This document shows positions 1 to 7,478 of a stretch of 64,000 nucleotides of DNA, in pieces. The notes under the pieces were generated by a model. It was not told the DNA's origin. It did no database searches and was given only the letters and a program-made list of their open reading frames with translations. The translations under genes were made by a program, and so were the position numbers. Source of the DNA: Flavonifractor sp052065355 (GTDB lineage Bacteria; Bacillota; Clostridia; Oscillospirales; Oscillospiraceae); assembly GCF_052065355.1 (NCBI RefSeq), contig NZ_JBQHUF010000003.1:62001-126000 (forward strand), written 5' to 3'. Within the stretch, counting starts at the first letter, position 1, and each line of letters begins with the position of its first letter.

Positions 1-1446
1 TTCTCCGGAACGTTTGACGGCCAGGGCCATGTGATCCGGGGCCTGACCTACAGCGGAGGGGATACCTATGTGGGTCTGTTTGGCCGGATCAATGAGGAGG
101 GCAGGATAAAGAACCTGGGACTGGAGGATGTGTCCATCTCGGTAACCGGCAGTTCTGCCACCTACTATGTGGGTGGCATCGTGGGCCAGTTTGCGAACAC
201 CTATACCGCCGTAGCCCGCTCGGAGCTGCGCAACTGCTATGTGACCGGTGAGATCACCGCTGACCTGGGCGTGAAAAGCAGGCTCTGGATGGGGGGCATG
301 GCGGGGGAGCTGGCCTCCCATACCAGCGATTGTTTTAATCTGGCGTCCCTCACCGGGAAAATCGATACTACCCAGGGCGATAGTCTGGGCCTGGGCGGTA
401 TCGCCGGGCGCATTCCTCAGTCCGGAACCGTCCAGGGCTACATCATTGAGCGGTGCTTCAACTCCGGCGCGCTCTCGCCCTCCTGCCGTGGCAGCAGCCT
501 CTACGCTGGGGGTATTACGGGCTATCTGGACAGCAATGTGGATCTGCGTCACTGCTACAACACCGCCGATATCTGGCTGACGCCCCGGGGCGCCAATAGC
601 TGTTCGGCTTTTATAGGCGGCATCGCCGGATTCTGTTACTCTGTTGTAAATGAATGTTACAACAGGGGAGATATCGGAAGCGAATGGTCTGAAAACAATG
701 CCTATCGTTATATGACGAGCGGCGGGATTATGGGCCAGTTTGACAACTGCAACAGCGGAACGAAGTCTATGGAAGAATGCTATAATACCGGCACGGTGGT
801 AGCGCGGGCTCAGGATGTTGCCTGCGCCGGCGGCATCGTGGGCAGGGTGTTCAAAAACTCTTTCTACTTGTATGCCAAACACTGCGTGGTTCTGAGTCCC
901 GAAATCAGTGCCCATAAGGATTACGTGCTGGGCAGCAGCGGCGGCCGGGGCCCCTTCCAGGCCAGTGTCATAGGCGTGGATGCGAATCCGTTCAGCGAAT
1001 GTTACTACCAGGAGGGAATTACCACCACCGGAGAAGGCATCCTGGACAAAAAGGCGACCAAACCTGTTTCCATGGGAGATTCCCATACGCAAGAGTGGTA
1101 TGAGGAATCCGGGTGGAATTTTGGACAGGTCTGGATCTGGGATGAGATAGAGAACGACAGACTGCCTTACTTCCCGTGGCAGAGTGACGGCCTGCGGATC
1201 CTGGGATACAGTAGAGACAGTGCCCAGGTGTATAGCGGCCAGAGATTGGAGCGTGTCGTTCTGATGGCGGCCTCTTATGATGACAGCGGCCGGATGCTGG
1301 GGCGCGCCTGTCTGGAGGGAGAACTGCTGAATGGAGTGAACAAGGTCGATCTGCCCCTGGCCCAAAAGGGTACGCAGGTGAAGGTGTTCCTCCTGGAGCC
1401 TGGTACGCTGAAACCCCTGACAAACTCTGTAACCATCGCACAATGA
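1..1446 (+). CDS. GLUG-repeat surface protein, 3' part
   Basis: The reading frame is open from the first base, so the gene starts upstream of the window; about 480 residues are visible. The sequence is built of repeats around the motif GGI(V/A/T)G, for example GGIVGQF, GGIAGRI and GGITGYL. Each is followed about 20-25 residues later by a Cys-Tyr-Asn or Cys-Phe-Asn element. This is the GLUG motif of secreted or cell-wall adhesin-like proteins. The final 100 residues lack the repeats and look like a separate beta-rich domain. No sorting signal or membrane anchor is seen at the C-terminus, so anchoring must be through the missing N-terminal part, if at all. The stop is followed by an intrinsic terminator. 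The substrate or ligand cannot be read from the sequence. Confidence 0.8.
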   Translation, partial: FSGTFDGQGHVIRGLTYSGGDTYVGLFGRINEEGRIKNLGLEDVSISVTGSSATYYVGGIVGQFANTYTAVARSELRNCYVTGEITADLGVKSRLWMGGMAGELASHTSDCFNLASLTGKIDTTQGDSLGLGGIAGRIPQSGTVQGYIIERCFNSGALSPSCRGSSLYAGGITGYLDSNVDLRHCYNTADIWLTPRGANSCSAFIGGIAGFCYSVVNECYNRGDIGSEWSENNAYRYMTSGGIMGQFDNCNSGTKSMEECYNTGTVVARAQDVACAGGIVGRVFKNSFYLYAKHCVVLSPEISAHKDYVLGSSGGRGPFQASVIGVDANPFSECYYQEGITTTGEGILDKKATKPVSMGDSHTQEWYEESGWNFGQVWIWDEIENDRLPYFPWQSDGLRILGYSRDSAQVYSGQRLERVVLMAASYDDSGRMLGRACLEGELLNGVNKVDLPLAQKGTQVKVFLLEPGTLKPLTNSVTIAQ

Positions 1447-1456
1447 CCCAAACAGG

Positions 1457-1492
1457 CCCCGGCGGACTGTGTCCGCCGGGGTCGCTTTACTT
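1457..1492 (+). terminator. intrinsic terminator of the GLUG gene
   Basis: A perfect 11-bp GC-rich stem (1457-1467 with 1471-1481) closes on a TGT loop. The tail after it is only moderately T-rich. Confidence 0.7.
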
Positions 1493-1514
1493 CCCGGATA
1501 AAACATGGTACAAT
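1487..1514 (+). promoter_or_regulatory. possible promoter of queT
   Basis: TTTACT and TACAAT are separated by 16 bp, directly after the preceding terminator and about 120 bp before the queT start. The -35 match is imperfect. Confidence 0.4.
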
Positions 1515-1545
1515 ACCTCCGACTGGTCTCCACACCCGGTCCAAG

Positions 1546-1596
1546 CACGGCAATGCCGTGTTCGTTCCGCGGCTTCGGCCCAAAGGCCGCCCGCGG
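1546..1596 (+). promoter_or_regulatory. structured queT leader, possible riboswitch
   Basis: Two hairpins lie between the putative promoter and queT. The first is 1546-1560, CACGGC/GCCGTG with loop AAT. The second is longer: CCGCGG (1567-1572) pairs with 1591-1596 around CGGCC/GGCCG. Genes of the QueT family are often under preQ1 riboswitches, so a preQ1-sensing leader is a reasonable guess. I cannot match this sequence to a specific preQ1 class by eye. Confidence 0.3.
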
Positions 1597-1630
1597 TTCT
1601 CTAAATACCAAAATGGAGGAATCAAGTATC

Positions 1631-2158
1631 ATGCGCAAGTTTTCCACGAAAGACCTGATCCTGGCGGCCATGGTGGCGGCGATTTACTTCGTCCTGTGCT
1701 ACTTTGGCAACATCTTTCAGCTCACCTTCGGACCGGTACAGGTCCGGCTGGGAGAGGCACTCACAGTCCTGCCCTTCCTGTTTCCTGCCACCGCTCCTGG
1801 CCTGGCATTGGGCTGTCTGCTGACCAACATTCTCTCTCCCTATGGTCCCATTGACATGATTGTGGGCACCTTGGCCACCGCCATTGCCGCCTTCCTAAGC
1901 ACGAAGATGCCCCGGTGGTATCTGGCTGGCCTGCCGCCCATTGTGATGAACGCCCTGCTGCTGCCCCCCATGTGGGCCTGGGCACAGGCGGGCGCCCTGA
2001 ACGACGTGTTCTGGGCGGCCTATGTGCTGAATCTGTGGACCTTTGTAGTGGGCGAGGCCGTGGCCTGCTACGTTCTGGGCACTGTACTGCTGAAGACCAT
2101 GTCCAAGGTCCGTTACTTCCGTACAATGATTCCGGAGCGCCGCCTGGCACAGTTCTGA
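1631..2158 (+). CDS. queT: QueT-family queuosine-precursor transporter S component
   Basis: This 175-residue integral membrane protein has the QueT-family pattern: an N-terminal helix beginning near LILAAMVAAIYFVL, then the conserved VQVRLGEALTVLPFL segment, and NILSPYGPIDMIVGTLAT in the middle. It is the substrate-binding subunit of an energy-coupling-factor importer, thought to bring in queuosine precursors (preQ0/preQ1 or queuine) for tRNA modification. The ECF ATPases and T component are not in this window and are usually shared. I chose the ATG at 1631 because it is preceded by a good AATGGAGGAATC ribosome binding site and starts right before the first membrane helix. A longer in-frame extension upstream would run through the structured leader. 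galU follows 36 bp downstream and may be co-transcribed. Confidence 0.85.
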   Translation: MRKFSTKDLILAAMVAAIYFVLCYFGNIFQLTFGPVQVRLGEALTVLPFLFPATAPGLALGCLLTNILSPYGPIDMIVGTLATAIAAFLSTKMPRWYLAGLPPIVMNALLLPPMWAWAQAGALNDVFWAAYVLNLWTFVVGEAVACYVLGTVLLKTMSKVRYFRTMIPERRLAQF

Positions 2159-2194
2159 GGCGGTCAGCCCGGCATATGACAAGGAGGATCTGTT

Positions 2195-3064
2195 ATGAAA
2201 GTCCGTAAGGCCGTCATTCCTGCCGCTGGACTGGGCACCCGGATGCTGCCCGCAACCAAGACTGTGCCCAAGGAGATGCTGCCCATGGTGGACAAGCCGG
2301 TGGTGCAGTATATCATCGAGGAGGCGGTAGCCTCCGGTATCGAGGACATCCTGATCGTCACCAACCGGGCCAAATCCGCCATGGATGACTACTTTGACTA
2401 CTACCCTGAGCTGGAGACTCGCCTGCTCCAGTCCGGCAAGGAGCGGGAACTGGTAGAGGTCCGCCGGGCCGCTGATCTGGCCAACATCTTCTATGTCCGT
2501 CAGAAGGAGACCAAGGGCCTGGGCCACGCCATCTACCGTGCCAAACGCTTCGTAGGGGACGAGCCCTTTGCGGTGCTGCTGGGCGACGATATTATGCGGG
2601 CTCAGAAGCCGGTGACGCTCCAGCTGGTGGAGGCGGCGGAGAAGTATGGCGCTTCTGCCGTTGGCGTGCAGAAGGTGTCCACTGAGGCTATCTCCCGCTA
2701 CTCCTCCGTCAAGGTCTCCCCTCTGGAGGAGCGGGTGTTCGATGTGTCCGACATGAACGAGAAGCCCACCCCCCAGCAGATGTTCTCCAACTACGCCATT
2801 CTGGGCCGTTATGTGCTCACACCAGATATCTTTGATATTCTGGAGAATGTGAAGCCTGGCTACGGCGGGGAAATCCAGCTCACCGACGGTCTGCGGGAGC
2901 TGTGCAAGAAGAACCGCATGGTGGCTGTGGACTTCGAGGGCCGGCGGTACGACACCGGCAATATCTGCGGCTTCCTGGAAGCCACCATTGATTTCGCACT
3001 GGAGCATAAAGCCACTGCCGCGTGGCTCCGGCAGTTCCTGAAGGAGAAGGCAGCCCAGCTGTGA
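2195..3064 (+). CDS. galU: UTP-glucose-1-phosphate uridylyltransferase
   Basis: This 289-residue cytoplasmic enzyme makes UDP-glucose from UTP and glucose-1-phosphate, feeding cell-envelope glycan synthesis. The N-terminus carries the nucleotide-binding signature AAGLGTRMLPATKTVPKEM (residues about 10-28), followed by MVDKPVVQYIIEEAV, both typical of bacterial GalU. The family metal-binding region LLGDDIM sits near residue 130. The length matches the family. The ATG follows an AAGGAGG ribosome binding site with ideal spacing. Glycogen synthesis in this window uses ADP-glucose (glgC), so galU is not part of that pathway. A strong terminator closes the gene. Confidence 0.95.
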   Translation: MKVRKAVIPAAGLGTRMLPATKTVPKEMLPMVDKPVVQYIIEEAVASGIEDILIVTNRAKSAMDDYFDYYPELETRLLQSGKERELVEVRRAADLANIFYVRQKETKGLGHAIYRAKRFVGDEPFAVLLGDDIMRAQKPVTLQLVEAAEKYGASAVGVQKVSTEAISRYSSVKVSPLEERVFDVSDMNEKPTPQQMFSNYAILGRYVLTPDIFDILENVKPGYGGEIQLTDGLRELCKKNRMVAVDFEGRRYDTGNICGFLEATIDFALEHKATAAWLRQFLKEKAAQL

Positions 3065-3073
3065 TACAGACAT

Positions 3074-3109
3074 AAAAAAGGACGGACGCGCAGGCGTCCG
3101 TCCTTTTTT
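3074..3109. terminator. bidirectional terminator
   Basis: A 10-bp stem (3080-3089 with 3094-3103) is flanked by six A on the left and six T on the right. It can stop both galU and the convergent gene ending at 3117. Confidence 0.9.
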
Positions 3110-3116
3110 ATTTCGT

Positions 3117-3689
3117 TCAGTCCAGGGACAGGTGGGCACGTTTCAGGGCCTGCCGAATGGCGAGACACAGAGGAGGCGCGGCGGCAATGGCAATAATGCC
3201 GTTAAACAGGGAAGCGGGCACCTTGGCGGCCAGGGTGACTAGTGCCGGTCCGGACTGGAGTCCCTCCACCAGCAGGGCATTGTAGTAGTAGCTCTTGGTG
3301 AAGTAGAGGATGTAGTAGATCACGCAGCCCAGGATGGCACCCAGCAGACAGCGGACATAGCCCGCCTCGCTGCGCTTCTGGGCGGAGAGCATTACCAGCC
3401 CTGCTCCCAGGCCCATAGCCCCTTTGGTGAGGAAGGTGATCCAGAACTCCGAGATGAACCGGGGATCGGTAAAGTCGAACAGCATGGAGCCCAGACCGGA
3501 GGCCAGTCCGCCGATGGGGCCCAGCAGCAGCCCGGACAGGCAGCACATGATGTTGGCCAAAGTGAAGGAGGTGTTGCCGCCGATGTTGATGGGGATGGTG
3601 ACCCGCAGATAGTTGCTGACAAATACCAGGGCGGTCATCATGGCCAGCACGGCCAGCCGCAGCACGGTCATCCACGGTTTCTTGTTCAT
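3117..3689 (-). CDS. ECF transporter S component, unknown substrate
   Basis: This 190-residue membrane protein has about six hydrophobic helices and the general look of ECF-transporter substrate-binding subunits. Features include the N-terminal helix beginning LRLAVLAMMTALVFV, an ANIMCCLSGLLLGPIGGL segment in the second or third helix, and a conserved cytoplasmic FLTKGAMGLGAGL stretch. The substrate cannot be assigned from sequence; biotin, thiamin, folate, pantothenate or another vitamin is possible. The start at 3689 is preferred over an in-frame codon at 3734 because a consensus -10 element lies inside the longer version. It is a single-gene transcript with its own promoter and terminator. 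No ECF ATPase is nearby, so it must share an energising module encoded elsewhere. Confidence 0.75.
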   Translation of the reverse strand: MNKKPWMTVLRLAVLAMMTALVFVSNYLRVTIPINIGGNTSFTLANIMCCLSGLLLGPIGGLASGLGSMLFDFTDPRFISEFWITFLTKGAMGLGAGLVMLSAQKRSEAGYVRCLLGAILGCVIYYILYFTKSYYYNALLVEGLQSGPALVTLAAKVPASLFNGIIAIAAAPPLCLAIRQALKRAHLSLD

Positions 3690-3722
3690 AGGAACCACTT
3701 CCGATCTTCTCTTGATGGAGCT

Positions 3723-3783
3723 ATTATAGGACAATACTGACCCTATTTAAATGACCAGTTTTAGAAAAAACGATAAGGTCAGT
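3723..3783 (-). promoter_or_regulatory. promoter and repeated heptamer upstream of the S component
   Basis: On the minus strand TTTAAA (3746-3751) and TATAAT (3723-3728) are 17 bp apart. Around them sit ACTGACC (3736-3742), GACCAGT (3753-3759) and GGTCAGT (3777-3783). The first and last form an inverted repeat and the middle one is a variant, which suggests a regulator-binding region. The regulator is unknown. Confidence 0.5.
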
Positions 3784-3792
3784 TAGCCGGAA

Positions 3793-3822
3793 AAACTGCC
3801 GCGGCAAAAGCCGCGGCAGTTT
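3793..3822 (-). terminator. terminator of the XRE gene
   Basis: A perfect 13-bp stem (3793-3805 with 3810-3822) lies four bases beyond the stop of the minus-strand gene and is followed on that strand by TT. Confidence 0.8.
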
Positions 3823-3825
3823 CAT

Positions 3826-4368
3826 TCAATGGTGGAAAAAGCGAGACATCTGTGCCCGGATTGGAGGCCAGGAGGCCAGGAAGAGGATCACGCCACCCGC
3901 CAGCAGGAGGCAGAACAGGGCAGTGAGCAGTTCCAGATCATAGGTCTGGATAAAAAACTTCCAGCTGTGGCCTGTGTGGTCGCTGCTCCAGTTGTACCAT
4001 GTGACACCTTGCTCATAGGTAATGACGGGCACCATGACAGCTACCGCCCGGGACAGGATATAGATGACCAGATTGCCCAGCAGCCCGGCAGCGGCCAGCA
4101 GGATCCCGGCCAGCCGGCGCTTTCTCAGAGGATCCGCCACCGGAGAGGCGGCAGACTGCGGAGGCTGATCCAGGGCGTCGTCCAGCAGGTAGTCAGCGGA
4201 TACCTGGAATAGGCGGCTGAGCTGGAACAGGTTGCCTGCGTCGGGCTGGGCGGAGCCCTGCTCCCAGCGGGAGACGGCCTGCCTGGATACGCCCAGCTGT
4301 TCCGCCAGAGCCTCCTGGGACAGACCACGCCCTTTCCGAAGGGTCACGATCTTTTCGGGCAGTTTCAT
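3826..4368 (-). CDS. XRE-family regulator with two or three membrane helices
   Basis: This 180-residue protein starts with a canonical helix-turn-helix: residues about 5-60 include LRKGRGLSQEALAEQLGVS and RQAVSRWEQGSAQPD. After a short linker, hydrophobic segments follow near residues 85-110 and 148-170, ending with Arg-rich and His-rich residues. This layout, a DNA-binding head on a membrane tail, is common in Firmicute genomes; the signals are generally unknown. A strong AGGAGGTG ribosome binding site precedes the ATG. It is transcribed in the same direction as uraA, whose stop lies about 100 bp upstream, so some read-through is possible. No target gene is evident. Confidence 0.85.
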   Translation of the reverse strand: MKLPEKIVTLRKGRGLSQEALAEQLGVSRQAVSRWEQGSAQPDAGNLFQLSRLFQVSADYLLDDALDQPPQSAASPVADPLRKRRLAGILLAAAGLLGNLVIYILSRAVAVMVPVITYEQGVTWYNWSSDHTGHSWKFFIQTYDLELLTALFCLLLAGGVILFLASWPPIRAQMSRFFHH

Positions 4369-4467
4369 AAACGCACCTCCTGGTTTTCTGGTCCTATCTT
4401 ACCAAAAAGCCGGGTGCGGAGCCACCGCAAAAAGATGTCACTTCCGCAACAAGCCTTTACACCGGGC

Positions 4468-5850
4468 TTAATACCGGCCGAAATCGCCGGAACGGCCCTC
4501 GGTGACGTCGGCGCCGAACTCATAGTCCTTGCCGGGCAGGATGGCGTTGAGGGCGATACCGGCAATGGCGGCGATGGCCAGGTTGGTGAGGGTCACATGG
4601 ATCTCACCGATGGCGAAGGTAATGCCTCCGGAGAAGCCCAGGCCGCACACTAGGATGACGGCGGCGATGATCAGGTTCCGGGAGTTGGTGAAGTCCACCC
4701 GGTTCTCCACCACGTTGCGCACACCGATGGCGGAGATCATACCATAGAGGATGAAGGAGACACCGCCGATGATAGCGGTAGGGATGGAGTTGACGATAGC
4801 GGCGAAGGCGGGGGAGAAGGACAGGATCACCGCGTAAATGGCAGCCAGACGAACCACGTTGGGATCATACACCCGGGAGAGCACCAGCACGCCGGTGTTC
4901 TCGCCGTAGGTGGTGTTGGCGGGGCCGCCGAAGAGGCCGGCCAGAGAGGTGGCGATGCCGTCACCCACCAGGGTGCGGTGGAGACCGGGATCCTCGATGA
5001 AGTTACGGCCCACAGTGGCGGAAATGGCGGACATGTCGCCGATGTGCTCCATCATGGCGGCGATGGCGATGGGGGCCATGACGAAAATGGAGGTCAGGTC
5101 AAACTTGGCCAGGAAGAAGGGCTGAAGGCCTACCGGAGCGGAGGCAGCCACTCCAGAGAAATCGATGAGGGGCACCACATTGCCGGCGGCATCCAGAGCG
5201 GTGGCTCCCATGGCGTTGGCGATGAGGGCCACCACATAGGAGCCCACCACGCCCAGCAGGATGGGGATAATCTTGATCATGCCCTTGCCCCAGATGTTGG
5301 CCACCACGATGATGGCCATAGCCACGATAGCCAGCCACCAGCAGGTGGAGGCGTTGGACACGGCGGAGGGGGCCAGGTTCAGGCCGATGAGGATGATGAT
5401 GGGGCCGGTAACCACCGGGGGCAGGAAGCGCATGACCTTCTTCACGCCCACCAGCTTGATGACGGCGGCCAGGATTACATACAGCAGGCCGGCCACTACG
5501 ATGCCGCCGCAGGCGTACTGTAGTTTGACGGCAGGGTCCATACCGGCGTACTTGCCGGTGTCCAGGGCGGCCACGGCGGCAAAGCCGCCCAGGTAGGCGA
5601 AGGAGGAACCCAGGAAGGCGGGCACCTTCATCTTGGTGCACACGTGGAAGAACAGGGTGCCGATACCAGCGAAGAACAGGGTGGTCTGGATGGACAGGGG
5701 CAGGCCGTAGCCCTGTACCAGGATGGGCACCAGCACGGTGGCGCCGAACATAGCGAACATGTGCTGCAGGCCCAGGATCAGCATCTTGGGTATGCCTAGC
5801 ACCCGGGCGTCCCGGACAGGCTCACTGCCCGGCATCTTCTTGTCGTTCAT
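4468..5850 (-). CDS. uraA: uracil/xanthine permease (NCS2 family)
   Basis: This 460-residue inner-membrane nucleobase:cation symporter has about 14 hydrophobic segments. Family marks are ILGLQHMFAMFGATVLVP at residues about 26-43, a FLPPVVTGPIIILIGL segment near 140-155, and the conserved AMMEHIGDMSAISATVGRNF region near 265-285, whose Glu sits in the substrate site of UraA/PyrP proteins. The length agrees with uracil permeases. The neighbourhood supports uracil: the gene is preceded by a leader that looks built to sense pyrimidine nucleotides (see the leader peptide and attenuator upstream). Start ATG at 5850 with GGAG at the right distance. Xanthine cannot be excluded from sequence alone. 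Confidence 0.9.
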   Translation of the reverse strand: MNDKKMPGSEPVRDARVLGIPKMLILGLQHMFAMFGATVLVPILVQGYGLPLSIQTTLFFAGIGTLFFHVCTKMKVPAFLGSSFAYLGGFAAVAALDTGKYAGMDPAVKLQYACGGIVVAGLLYVILAAVIKLVGVKKVMRFLPPVVTGPIIILIGLNLAPSAVSNASTCWWLAIVAMAIIVVANIWGKGMIKIIPILLGVVGSYVVALIANAMGATALDAAGNVVPLIDFSGVAASAPVGLQPFFLAKFDLTSIFVMAPIAIAAMMEHIGDMSAISATVGRNFIEDPGLHRTLVGDGIATSLAGLFGGPANTTYGENTGVLVLSRVYDPNVVRLAAIYAVILSFSPAFAAIVNSIPTAIIGGVSFILYGMISAIGVRNVVENRVDFTNSRNLIIAAVILVCGLGFSGGITFAIGEIHVTLTNLAIAAIAGIALNAILPGKDYEFGADVTEGRSGDFGRY

Positions 5851-5879
5851 ATTGCTCTCCTCTCTTTTCCCGCAGGCAG

Positions 5880-5918
5880 AAAAAAAGCAACTGCTTTTTC
5901 AAATGAAAAAACAATTGC
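5880..5918 (-). terminator. attenuator terminator in the uraA leader
   Basis: On the minus strand, 5918-5905 pairs with 5900-5887 as a 14-bp stem (two G-U pairs) with loop AUUU, followed by seven U (5886-5880). It lies 30 bp upstream of uraA, after the promoter, so it can stop transcription before the gene. The stop codon of the leader peptide falls inside the hairpin, so a closely following ribosome would prevent it from folding. Confidence 0.8.
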
Positions 5919-5967
5919 TGTTCAAAAAAGGGAATACCCTGAGCATCTTTGTAAGCATGTTACTCAT
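5899..5967 (-). CDS. 22-codon leader peptide controlling uraA
   Basis: The peptide starts MSNMLTKMLRVF and ends FLNSNCFFI, followed by TGA. It has a near-perfect AGGAGGG ribosome binding site seven bases before the ATG, and a consensus promoter 37 bp upstream. Its codons include runs of U (CCU UUU UUG and UGU UUU UUC), and its stop codon sits inside the intrinsic terminator. In enterobacterial pyrBI, the pyrL leader works this way: low UTP makes RNA polymerase pause in U-rich tracts, the ribosome catches up and blocks the terminator, and transcription continues. I infer the same logic here, giving more uracil uptake when UTP is low. The peptide itself probably has no function beyond being translated. 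Confidence 0.7.
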   Translation of the reverse strand: MSNMLTKMLRVFPFLNSNCFFI

Positions 5968-6003
5968 GGCATATCCCTCCTGCCTGCATTCAAATTTCAA
6001 AGC

Positions 6004-6032
6004 ATTATACCAAATCAGAACGCGCTTGGCAA
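6004..6032 (-). promoter_or_regulatory. promoter of the uraA leader
   Basis: TTGCCA (6027-6032) and TATAAT (6004-6009) on the minus strand are exactly 17 bp apart. The start point near 5997 gives a 30-nt untranslated region before the leader peptide. Confidence 0.85.
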
Positions 6033-6115
6033 GAGGAAAGTATAAATTGGCCGCAATTTGGAGATATTTCTCAAGAACAGCGGAAAAAACTGGGCAGAGC
6101 CTGCTGATCCGCGCA

Positions 6116-6144
6116 TTGACAAACGCCATAAACTTTATTATAGT
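6116..6144 (+). promoter_or_regulatory. promoter of lysA
   Basis: TTGACA (6116-6121), a 17-bp spacer and TATAGT (6139-6144), about 30 bp before the lysA start. Confidence 0.85.
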
Positions 6145-6172
6145 AAAACGCAAAAGAAAAGAAGGTGACCCT

Positions 6173-7435
6173 ATGAAACGACCCTTTGTGACAGGGGCAC
6201 AGCTGGAGGAAATCGTCCGGCAGTTCCCCACCCCCTTCCACCTCTACGATGAAACCGGCATCCGGGAGACCGCCCGGCGGCTGAAGGCTGCCTTTGCCTG
6301 GAATCCCGGCTTTAAGGAATATTTTGCCGTAAAGGCCAACCCCAACCCTGCCATTCTGAAAATCCTCCGGGAGGAGGGCTGCGGGGCCGACTGCTCCTCA
6401 CTCACCGAGCTGATGCTGGCTGACCGGTGCGGCTTTGGTGGAAATGAGATCATGTTTTCCTCCAACGATACCCCGGCGGAGGAGTTTCAGCTGGCTCATG
6501 AGCTGGGCGCCATCATTAATCTGGACGACTTCACCCACATCGACTTTCTGAAGGACACCATCGGTACCATTCCCGAGACTATCTCCTGTCGGTTCAACCC
6601 CGGCGGGCTGTTCACTCTGGGGGAGTCCGCCGAAGGGTTTCAGGTGATGGATAATCCCGGTGATTCCAAGTACGGCTTTACCAGGGAACAGCTCTTTGAG
6701 GGTTTTAAAAAGTTGAAAGCCATGGGAGCCAAGCGCTTCGGTATCCACGCCTTCCTGGCCTCCAACACCCTGTCCAACGAGTACTATCCAACTCTGGCGG
6801 GCATCCTGTTCAAGCTAGCGGTGGAGCTGGAGAAAGAGACCGGGTGTGACATCTGCTTCATCAACCTGTCCGGCGGCGTGGGTATCCCCTACAAGCCCGA
6901 TCAGCAGGCCAACGACATCGCCGCCATCGGTGAGGGTGTGCGCAAGCAGTTTGAGGAGATCCTGGTGCCCGCAGGTATGGGGGATGTGGCCATCTGTACC
7001 GAACTGGGCCGGTTCATGCTGGGGCCCAACGGCTGCCTGGTGACAAAGGTACTCCACTTCAAGCACACCTATAAGGAGTATGTGGGGGTGGACGCCTGCG
7101 CAGCCAACCTGATGCGGCCCGCCATGTACGGGGCTTACCACCATATCACTGTCATGGGCAAGGAGGACGCTCCCTGCGACCATAAGTACGATGTCACCGG
7201 CAGCCTGTGTGAGAACAACGATAAATTTGCCATCGACCGGATGCTGCCGGAGGTGGAGATCGGGGATCTGCTGGTGATCCACGACACTGGCGCCCACGGT
7301 TTCTCCATGGGCTATAACTACAACGGCCGGCTCCGTTCGGCGGAGGTACTCCTCCAGACCGACGGCACCGCCAAGCTGATTCGCCGGGCGGAAACTCCGG
7401 AGGACTACTTTGCCACCATGATTTTTGAGGACTGA
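6173..7435 (+). CDS. lysA: diaminopimelate decarboxylase-like PLP enzyme
   Basis: This 420-residue fold-III PLP enzyme matches the LysA family, which makes L-lysine from meso-diaminopimelate in the cytoplasm. The PLP lysine is in YFAVKANPN (Lys54). The glycine-rich phosphate-binding stretch NLSGGVGIPY lies near residue 240, and CTELGRFML near 277 is the conserved Glu-Gly-Arg-type segment. GSLCENNDKF near 345 supplies the Cys of the active site contributed by the partner subunit, and GAHGFSMGYNYN sits near the C-terminus. Other fold-III decarboxylases (carboxynorspermidine, arginine or ornithine) share the fold, so substrate specificity is a family-level inference. The ATG at 6173 was chosen over much longer upstream frames because a promoter and GAAGGTG site sit directly before it. 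Confidence 0.85.
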   Translation: MKRPFVTGAQLEEIVRQFPTPFHLYDETGIRETARRLKAAFAWNPGFKEYFAVKANPNPAILKILREEGCGADCSSLTELMLADRCGFGGNEIMFSSNDTPAEEFQLAHELGAIINLDDFTHIDFLKDTIGTIPETISCRFNPGGLFTLGESAEGFQVMDNPGDSKYGFTREQLFEGFKKLKAMGAKRFGIHAFLASNTLSNEYYPTLAGILFKLAVELEKETGCDICFINLSGGVGIPYKPDQQANDIAAIGEGVRKQFEEILVPAGMGDVAICTELGRFMLGPNGCLVTKVLHFKHTYKEYVGVDACAANLMRPAMYGAYHHITVMGKEDAPCDHKYDVTGSLCENNDKFAIDRMLPEVEIGDLLVIHDTGAHGFSMGYNYNGRLRSAEVLLQTDGTAKLIRRAETPEDYFATMIFED

Positions 7436-7442
7436 ATAAAAA

Positions 7443-7472
7443 CAGCCCCCGAAGCATTTGCTTCGGGGGCTG
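7443..7472. terminator. bidirectional terminator
   Basis: A perfect 13-bp stem (7443-7455 with 7460-7472), with A-rich left and T-rich right flanks, lies between convergent lysA and the anti-sigma gene. Confidence 0.9.
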
Positions 7473-7478
7473 TTTCTT

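Noticed and set aside
5851..5967. PyrR-binding attenuator for uraA
   Set aside because: The conserved PyrR anti-antiterminator sequence is not visible. The single terminator with an overlapping translated leader explains the region better.
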